Assembly: GCA_026018925.1 (NCBI GenBank)
Contig: JAKSZU010000007.1
Span: 92,520,328 to 92,584,327 of the forward strand
DNA from: Tupaia tana
Lineage: Eukaryota > Chordata > Mammalia > Scandentia > Tupaiidae
Reading direction: 5' to 3'
Length of the DNA stretch: 64,000 nt
Below, in pieces: positions 57,251 through 64,000 of this stretch (its first letter is position 1; each line of letters starts with the position of its first letter). The position numbers and the translations under genes were made by a program. The notes under the pieces are model-generated. The model saw nothing but the letters and a program-made list of their open reading frames with translations. It was not told where the DNA came from and ran no database searches.

Positions 57251-57411
57251 GTGCAGAGCGGGACAAGCACGGCCAGAGAACGGCAGAGGCCAGAGCTCCA
57301 CTGTGTGACACAGGACCACTGCCTTAACCTCCGCGGCCCGTTTTCACCTGCTACTATAAATACCAACGAGGGGCCCGGAACAGGCGGAAGCTGCCGAAGT
57401 GATGTGTTTTT

Positions 57412-57688
57412 GTTTTTTTTTTTTTTTTATCTTTTTTGGAGAGGTTTTTGCCATAGGGCGCGTGCGCTCGCCAGACAGACAGAGAAAGACAGAGAGACAG
57501 AAAGTGAGAAATCACCCCCCGGGGGGATGGCCACGCCGCAATCCCTTCTCCTCCATTCTCCTCTCAGGATCTTGGGCACACATGCACATGCGCCCGGTGT
57601 GAGTTTAAGCCACCGGGTCCAGGACTCGAACCATGGTCGACTACGTGGGAGTCCAGCGACATAGCCATTATGCTAACTGCTGGTCCCT
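57412..57688 (-). repeat. Long-form SINE, antisense, young
   Basis: GGAGAGGTTTTTGCCATAGG, palindromic CCCCCCGGGGGG, GGACTCGAACC, CTAACTGCTGGTCCC. Confidence 0.95.
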
Positions 57689-57719
57689 TTTTTTTTTATC
57701 TTTTTTTTTTTTTTTTGTT

Positions 57720-57990
57720 AACACTCCTTATACCTGCAGTGTTTCGCAGTGAGAGACAAAGTCTTCTGGCCCAGCTGCAGTCGCGCATGCTGGCTGACAC
57801 CTGCTCAGCAGGGTGAGGCCATGTAATAGGCCTGGGTTCGATTCCTGACCAACCCGAAAAGCCAGGAGCAGCGGTGTACAAGTGTAGTCCCAGCCCCTGG
57901 AGAGGCCGAGGCAAGTGGACCACGACATAGGAAGGGAAGCCCTTTCTAAAACAGACGAAACAGAAAACATTAACAATTCCGCGGGGCAAG
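57720..57990 (+). repeat. tRNA/7SL chimeric SINE
   Basis: tRNA-like part 57775-57856, with box B GGGTTCGATTCC. The 7SL-like part is 57862-57935: AGCAGCGGTGTACAAGTGTA, GTCCCAGCCCCTGGAGAGG, CCGAGGCAAGTGGACC. Those phrases match the conserved Alu/7SL left-arm sequence. A-rich end CTAAAACAGACGAAACAG. Confidence 0.75.
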
Positions 57991-58127
57991 CAGGGAGGGA
58001 TCATAAGAGTTATTTTATAACGAGATAACTGAGGTTTAGGGAAGTTAAATAGTGAGGACAGACAGATGAACAGGAAAAGTAAAGCAGGAACAGGGTTAGA
58101 ACACTGGGGAATGACGCCAGTTCTTCT

Positions 58128-58372
58128 ATTATTCTGTTTTTCTAAATTTACTATAGGGTGTGTGCACTCACCAGAGAGAAAAAGAGGTGGGGGGTAAGAA
58201 AGCATCCCCAGGGGTATGGCCACAGCAATCCCTCCTTCACTCTCCTTTCGGGATTTTGGGCACGCACGCACACACAACCAGTGTGTTTTTCAGCCACTGG
58301 GTCCAGGACTCACGCAATGCAATTGGTTATGTGGGATCCAGCCACCTTAATCACCATACCACTGGCTGGCCC
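58128..58372 (-). repeat. tRNA-derived SINE, antisense
   Basis: AATTTACTATAGGGTGTGTG to CATACCACTGGCTGGCCC. Confidence 0.85.
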
Positions 58373-58463
58373 AGCAATGCCAATCTTTCCCTGCCCGCCT
58401 AACTCGGACAAGACTCTTGCTCTCTCTGCACATCAGCTTCTCTATCTTACAACAGGAAAGTTT

Positions 58464-58554
58464 CTGGGGCCGGCAGGTAGCATGATGGTTAAGGTCCTGG
58501 ACTCCCACATGGCCAACTGTGGTTCAAGTTCTGGACCTGGTGGCTTGCTTGCTT

Positions 58555-58647
<93 letters not shown>

Positions 58648-58712
58648 CCCTCTCTGGTCAAATTTTAAAAATAAATAAAGTTCAATAAAATATTTTTTTT
58701 TTTTTTTAAAAA
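58464..58712 (+). repeat. Short-form SINE with (CT)n(CA)n
   Basis: GGGGCCGGCAGGTAGCATGA, (CT)n 58555-58609, (CA)n 58610-58645, GGTCAAATTTTAAAAATAAA. Confidence 0.93.
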
Positions 58713-58727
58713 AGGAGAGTTTCTAGC

Positions 58728-58970
58728 TGATCTTTATTTTTTCCTACTTTGTCAGAGAATGTGTGCACGTGCCAGAAAGAGAGAGAGGGAAAAAGCACCC
58801 CCAATGGGGCATGGTCACCTCCCAATCCTCTCTCCACCATCTCTCCATCTTATCAGGGTTCTAGGTACTCTGTACATGTGCTGGCATGTTTTTCAAGCTA
58901 TCAGGATTCGAACTGCATGACTGGCCATGCCGGTTTGGCTCCATTATCACCAGACCACAGAGCTAGCCCT
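58728..58970 (-). repeat. tRNA-derived SINE, antisense, older
   Basis: TTTCCTACTTTGTCAGAGAA to CAGACCACAGAGCTAGCCC. Confidence 0.75.
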
Positions 58971-59227
58971 GATTTCTGTCTTCACGGGCCCCTGGCTCCG
59001 ACATTCTAGTCTCCTGTAACCTGCCCAGAGTCCTTCCCTGCAGGGCTGCAAAAAGGGCTGCGTGTCCCAGGACGGAGCTCCTGGTTACTCCCGGAAACCA
59101 GCCGGAACTGGAAGACTTGATTTAAGAATCATTTTGATTCAGACAAATAGCGCTTCAAGCCTAGGAGTGGGTTAGTCATGCCCAGAGCTAGGGGAAAAAA
59201 TTGCTGCATCAAACTATGTGTAAACAC

Positions 59228-59432
59228 AATATAATAACAAAATAAAAATACAAGTGCAAAACCAAGTAGGAAACCTCAGGGAGGTCGAATCCAAAGGGCA
59301 GACTAACTTTTTGGCACTGAAATGCTGAAGACAGAAGCTGTTTGGGTGCCACAAGCCTTTCCATTGGCAAAAATGAACCTTTGTGTGCACCAAAACGACC
59401 TGCAGGCTGGGGGAGCCGCATTGTGGCTGGAC
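59228..59432. repeat. Unnamed ~200-bp repeat, copy 1
   Basis: Shares GGAAACCTCAGGGA, AATCCAAAGG, GCTGAAGA, AGAAGCTGT, GTGCCACAAGCCTT and CAAAACGACCTGCAGGCTG, in the same order, with 60748-60958. I do not recognise the family. Confidence 0.75.
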
Positions 59433-59484
59433 TGAATGGGGTCCACGTTGAACCCTGACCAGAAACTCTCTAGACCCATTTTTT

Positions 59485-59738
59485 GTTCTTTTAGGTTTCT
59501 GGCATAGGGCGTGTGCACTCACTGGAGAGAGACGGCGACAGAGAGAAGGAAAGTGAGAAATCAATCCCCCCACCAAGAAGCGTTGGCCATGCCACAATTC
59601 CTCCTCCATTCTCTCAGGATTTTGGGCATGCATGCACATGCACCTGGTGTGATTTTCAAGCCTCCAGGTCTAGGACTCAAACTGCCGTCAGCATGCGAGA
59701 CTCCAACATCTTAACCACCATGCCACCTGCCAACCCCT
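59485..59738 (-). repeat. Long-form SINE, antisense
   Basis: TTTAGGTTTCTGGCATAGGG to CATGCCACCTGCCAACCCC. Confidence 0.87.
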
Positions 59739-59763
59739 CTTTTTCTTTTTAAAAAAGTTTATC

Positions 59764-60162
59764 AGGGCCGGCAGGTGGCGTGGAGGTTAAGGGCACTGGA
59801 CTCCCACATAGCTGACCACGGTTTGAGTCCCGAAACTGGCAGCTTGCTTTCTCACTTTCCGTCTCCCGCTGGCTCTCTATGTCCCTCTCTGGTCAAATTA
59901 AAATAAATAAATAAGTTAAATAAAATAATTCTTAAAAAAAAAAGTTTATCCGTTTCTTACATAAATGAGACAGAGACAGAGAGACAACACCCCCGAAAGG
60001 GTCTTGAAGCCACAGTCCATCCTCAGCTTCAACTAGTCTGCAATTATAAGCACGTACAGACCCATCATACTCAGGGAGGTCTCTGGCTGTGAACTCAGAA
60101 CCTTCCCATGGGGGTCAGCCTTACAGAGTGTCATGGTTTATCACCGTGCCACTGCCCGGCCC
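59764..60162. repeat. Short-form SINE (+) then old SINE (-)
   Basis: 59764-59943 (AGGGCCGGCAGGTGGCGTGG; flanked by AAAAGTTTATC on both sides) and 59955-60162 (ending CCGTGCCACTGCCCGGCCCC, strongly diverged). Confidence 0.8.
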
Positions 60163-60747
60163 CTCCCTCGGGACGCGCACAGATGCTTACACATCATATG
60201 CGGGCACAGATAGGCATCTCTGTCCATGCAGAAGGGTTCACAGTGCAGTCTCCACTGCACCCATCTAACACGTTAACCAACAACCTGGAGGGGAGGGAGG
60301 GGAGAGCTGTGGAAGGCTAAGGCTGCCGAGGCTTCTGGGCCACGAAGTCTGAAGCTGTGAAGGCAGGTCTTGGGATCGGGAGGGGGACAGTTGTGGTGGT
60401 GTTTCCCTGGGAGTCTCCCAGGGAAATGTAACCCACGTGCACAGACAAGGACTCCATGCTACTGGTTCCGCCCAAGGAAGTCAAGCCTCACTACTGGCAG
60501 CTTTTTGTTTTAATTATGGATAAAACATGTATCCCTACTAGCACAGCACTAGGCGAGGCTCTGAGAGAAATGAAGACGAACAAGATCCAAGCACTCCCAA
60601 AGAGGTCAGTTGGTTTACTGATGGAACCATTCCGCCGATCGAGACCCTGCTTTCTACACCCGGCCTCACGGACACCATAGCCCTGTGCAGTACACACCAT
60701 TGTCCCCATTTTACAGATGACAGATCAGGCCGCATGCTCGGGCTCAC

Positions 60748-60958
60748 CCAAACACAAATACAAATGCAAAATCAAACAAGGAAACCTCAGGGAAATCTAA
60801 TCCAAAGGTCAGACTCTAACTTTGGGGGCAGTGAAACGCTGAAGAGAGAAGCTGTGTTTGAGTGCCACAAGCCTTCTGTTGGGGGGAAAAAAAAAAAGGC
60901 TTTGCTTGTAGCAAAACGACCTGCAGGCTGTGGGAGCTGCATTTGCAGACCTGGCAAA
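60748..60958. repeat. Unnamed ~200-bp repeat, copy 2
   Basis: Same order of shared blocks as 59228-59432, about 75% alike by eye, with an extra GGGGGGAAAAAAAAAAAGG-type run in the middle. Lies 1 kb from ASAP3 exon 1. Confidence 0.75.
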
Positions 60959-61949
60959 AGGCACAGCCAAGATTTGAACACAAGTCTGCCTCTCCCAGAG
61001 TTGATGCTCTTTTCACAATCCCCCATCATCCTTACAAAGTGACACCAACGGACTCAGAGATGGAGGGTAGCCTGCCAGGGGGAAGAAGGTGAGAGTTCCC
61101 AGGATGTTGGGTCAGAGTATCAGGAACTGGTAAGCTTACTATCTACCACATAATAGATGCCCGGCACACTTATAGTGAAGGGTGGAAGGCTAGAGCCGCT
61201 GCTGAGCTCCAAAATGCCACCCAGATTCAGGGCATCCTCTGGAAGGGAGCCGCAAAAACACATTATTCTCCCTGTTGGCCCAGAGCCCCTGGGTGTCTGC
61301 CCTGGAATATTCCCTGCAGAGCGCCCGGGAAACTGCAGCAGGTTTGCAGAAGAGGAATGAACTCCAGTGAGCATGGGAACGGGGTGGGGCAGCCTGCAAG
61401 AACGAAAGAAAAGGCCTGGGACGCTTTGCTGGAAAGACAAAGAGGAGAGGGGAGGGGAGAGGAGACGAACTTGCCAACAGCCTGGCCAAGGTGAACCCTG
61501 GCTCCTGGCGCCTTCCCATGCGCGCTCATTCCACAAACGCCGGCCAGATCTCCGAACCACAGCAAGGGGCAAGGGGCCTCCCGGCGAGGGGGAGAAATTA
61601 GTTCAGGACCGATGGGAAACCTGCTCTCTGAAGGGCACGGCGTGGGGGCACACGGTGGGGCTCCGAGGATGAAAACGCTGGAAAGTTGCTGAGCACACAT
61701 GTGACAGGGCAGGTCACCGAGAACATTTGGGGTATGTCCCCCGCCCCGTGGGGTCTGGGATCTAGGTGACCTCGAGGCCTCCGCCCCCAAACGGTCCCTC
61801 GAGCCCTGCCCCCGGCTCGACGGCGAGGACACAGATGTGTGAGATGCGCTGGGTTCTCACTTATCTAGGGAGGGAGCAGGTTTCTGGGACGTAGTGAAGG
61901 GCCATCGCAGCTCCGGTCACGCCTGTGAAGGTCAAGGCCAGTTCCTGTG
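60959..61949. other. ASAP3: ASAP3 intron 1, promoter-proximal unique sequence
   Basis: No SINE in the kilobase next to exon 1; no exon recognised. Confidence 0.45.
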
Positions 61950-62480
61950 CGGACCCTCGCCTCACCCCCCTTACCTCCTCCCGAGCCAAAGCTGCCCCCC
62001 GGCACCGGGGCATCTTGGCGGAGAAGGCGGCGGCCCCGGCCGGAGAGCTGAGGTCCTCGGCGGTGACGGACAGGAACTCGGCGACGCTGAGCTGCTCGGG
62101 CATGGCGGGCGCGGACTGGGGCGCGGGGGCAGGCGGAGCGGGGCGCGGGGGGCGCTGCGCTGCACCGCGCGGGGCTGGCCTCACCGCCCGCCGCGAGCGC
62201 CGTCCGGGCCTCCGCTCGCCCCGCCCCCTGCGCCGCCCGCCCCGCCCCGCCCGCGACCTTCCAGCCTCTCTCCCACCTAGCCCGGGCCGCCCCGCCCCCA
62301 AGGCCGGCCCCGCCCCCAAGGCCTTCCAGCCCCTTAGCTGCGCCCCGGCCCCGCCCCCAAGGCTCGGCAGCCTCCAGGCCCCGCCCTCTGCCGCCGCCCC
62401 GCCCCCGGCCTCCGAAGCTCCTCCGCCGACCTCCCTCCCTGCCCTTCTTCAGCCTCTCAAGTCCCCCTTTCCCACGGCCC
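61950..62480 (-). promoter_or_regulatory. ASAP3: ASAP3 CpG-island promoter and 5' UTR
   Basis: Very GC- and CpG-rich sequence over and upstream of the ASAP3 ATG (62103). Many CCCCGCCC/CCGCCCC boxes between about 62215 and 62410 are Sp/KLF sites on the gene strand; no TATA is seen. This is the usual architecture of a broadly expressed TATA-less promoter. The 5' UTR probably begins between 62130 and 62300. Confidence 0.75.
61975..62103 (-). CDS. ASAP3: ASAP3 exon 1 (start codon, BAR N-terminus)
   Basis: Residues 1-43, starting [11 protein letters not shown] and ending AALAREE before a GTAAGG donor. The ATG at 62103-62101 lies in the CpG island and the whole segment matches the human ASAP3 N-terminus nearly residue for residue. 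It forms the N-terminal part of the BAR region. Confidence 0.97.
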
Positions 62481-63080
62481 TGGCTGCCGCCGCTCCGCAC
62501 CCCTCCTAAGTGCCTCTTGCCTCTTCCTCGCTACGGATTCGTTCCCGGCCCCCCCATGACCTCGCCCCTTCTCCCTCACTCCACCCGCTCGTCTCTCGCT
62601 GGCCCCGCTTAGTTTCTGTGCCTCGCTCCGCCCCTAATCTCAGCACCCCTCCCTTGCTCCGCAAACCCCCCCCCTCCCCGCTCTCAGCTTCACCTCTGCG
62701 AGGCCCCAGGGCTGCCTGTCTGCTGCTTAGGACTGCCTCAGGGCTCGAAAATCACTTCTCTTCTGAAAACCTCGGTTTCCTTGTCTGTATAAGGGAAGCC
62801 TGCTGCCCGGCTGGCTGCGGCGTTGTGGGGGGAGAGGCCAACACGTGCAGGCGCGGTACCCGGTAGGCCCGCACGGTAGGGACGGCTCCCCCACTGGGCC
62901 CTTCCATCCACGCCTTCACTCTTCTTGGGCCCGCCTGGTGCCTTCCTCCATCGCAGGGCGATTTCGGGATGGAGTTCGGGATAGAAATCCACTCGACCTT
63001 AGTTCTGTGGCCTGAGATTCTCTGGGGAAAATTCCTCCAGGTAAAAAAGCCAGGGACCCCTCATGGTGAAGAACATTGGT
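62481..63080. other. ASAP3 5' flank
   Basis: C-rich shore of the CpG island; no gene recognised. Confidence 0.45.
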
Positions 63081-63084
63081 TTTG

Positions 63085-63240
63085 GGGTGGGACAGGCCTA
63101 AGTCCCAACCCTGGCTGTGTCACTGCCCAGCTGTGTGCACCTGGATAACTTGCTTGCTTCTCTAAGCCTGAATTTCCTCCTCTTAAACCGGTCTCATGGT
63201 GTTTTCCCCGTATGGGGCATGAGGGGATTATACAGTTTGC
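63085..63240 (+). repeat. MIR
   Basis: CAACCCTGGCTGTGTCACTG, CTAAGCCTGAATTTCCTCC, GGGGATTATACAGTTTGC. Confidence 0.75.
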
Positions 63241-63487
63241 ACAGAAAAGAAAAAATAAACAAACCTGGAAAGAGATACACTAAAACATTACTAGGTGAGA
63301 ATACTGTGAGGAATTTTCCTTTTCTTGGACTAAGCTGCACATTCTAACTTTCTGTAACGCACTATTTTTGTAACAGAATTCAAAGTGAAGCAATTCAGAT
63401 GGAAGAGAAGAGGTGAACATGCTGTGAAACACCACCCTGGTTCACCCTCTGTCCTCCCTTCATTCTTCCCAGTCTGTTTTCAGCCCA

Positions 63488-63591
63488 ATGGGCCCAATGT
63501 ATCTTTCAGGCCACCCAGGTCTGGGACTTGAACCGCCAAATCGGCCATGTGAGCTCCAGCGCCAGAGCCTCCATGGCACCTGCTGGCCCCA
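63488..63591 (-). repeat. SINE head fragment, antisense
   Basis: GTCTGGGACTTGAACCGCCA to CATGGCACCTGCTGGCCCC. Confidence 0.85.
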
Positions 63592-63594
63592 ACA

Positions 63595-64000
63595 ACATCC
63601 ATTTATTATTTCATACTCCTGGAATCCGAAGTCTGAAAAGAGTTGCACTGGACCAAAATCAGGTGTCAGCAGGGCTGAACTGTCTCCAGAGGCTCGAGGG
63701 AAGTCTCCATGTCCTTATCTTTTTCTCAAATCTGAGCTGCATTTCTTGCATTCTTTGACTTGTGGCCCCTCTTCCATCTTCAAGCACCTCGCTGCAGTGT
63801 TACCTCACCTTCTTCCCTGTGGTCAGGTTTTTCCCAGCCTACCTCTTACGAAGACATTCGTGATTAATTCTGCCAAGCCAGATATTGCAGGATAAATTCT
63901 CCACCCCAAGATGGTTAATTTGATCACATCTGCAAAATCTCTTTTGCCATGTAAGTAGCATGTACAGGTTCCAGAGATCAGGGCCTGGTTGTCTCGGGGC
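63595..64000 (+). repeat. ERVL-MaLR-like LTR fragment (continues past right edge)
   Basis: ACATCCATTTATTATTTCAT, CAGGTGTCAGCAGGGCTGA, TTGATCACATCTGCAAAATC, CAGGTTCCAGAGATCAGGG follow the order of MLT1/MST-type LTRs. It is an ancient, non-coding remnant; its left part was cut by a SINE. Subfamily not determined. Confidence 0.55.

Noticed and set aside
61865-62500. GC-rich ORFs of 130-210 codons on both strands over ASAP3 exon 1
   Set aside because: Stop codons are rare in CpG islands. Only the frame starting at 62103 matches a known protein and ends at a proper donor.
62500-64000. Next gene upstream (E2F2 in human order)
   Set aside because: Nothing coding is recognisable; in human that gene is roughly 20 kb away, outside this window.

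Overview
The window is nuclear DNA from a placental mammal. It has GT-AG introns, CpG-island promoters, ancient mammalian repeats (MIR, L2, MER5-like, an L1-lineage element) and a very dense tRNA-derived SINE. That SINE begins GGGGCCAGCAG or GGGACCAGCAG and has a Pol III box A and a clear box B (GGTTCGAGTCC). More than 60 copies lie in 64 kb, roughly a quarter of the sequence. Its form reminds me of the colugo (Dermoptera) CYN SINEs. I know those only from memory, so the species is an inference; the gene content and order alone fit any placental.

Two protein-coding genes are visible, both on the minus strand, in the order found at human 1p36.12. ASAP3 is complete. Its 25 coding exons run from the ATG at 62103 down to the stop at 11870-11872. 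I rebuilt every junction: all introns are GT-AG, all phases close, and the total is 2709 bp (902 residues plus stop). The protein is an Arf GTPase-activating protein with BAR, PH, ArfGAP and ankyrin regions and a proline/serine-rich tail without SH3. Its 3' UTR ends near 10.7 kb at an AATAAA. About 5 kb further on, also on the minus strand, are the CpG-island promoter and first coding exon (5536-5604) of TCEA3, a TFIIS-type elongation factor. The rest of TCEA3 lies beyond the left edge, so positions 1-5535 are its intron 1.

Layout: 1-5.5 kb is TCEA3 intron 1, with a 23-bp minisatellite at the edge and a SINE cluster. 5.5-6.2 kb is the TCEA3 promoter. 6.2-10.7 kb is intergenic and carries a 1.3-kb unclassified retroposon nested in a SINE target duplication. 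10.7-31.7 kb is the ASAP3 3' UTR and exons 25-2. 31.7-61.97 kb is ASAP3 intron 1, with many SINEs, a (CA)-rich VNTR, a rearranged L1/HAL1-like element and a tRNA/7SL chimeric SINE. 61.97-62.5 kb is ASAP3 exon 1 and its CpG island. 62.5-64 kb is the 5' flank, with a MIR and a MaLR-like LTR.

The protein-coding content is ordinary and conserved. The candidates for undescribed biology are all mobile or repeat DNA: a family of ~75-80 bp palindromic mariner-type MITEs that fold into hairpins inside ASAP3 introns, the GC-rich retroposon at 7.17-8.45 kb, the tRNA/7SL chimeric SINE, and an unnamed ~200-bp repeat present twice near the ASAP3 promoter. SINE boundaries are good to about 10 bases; coding exon boundaries are exact unless stated.
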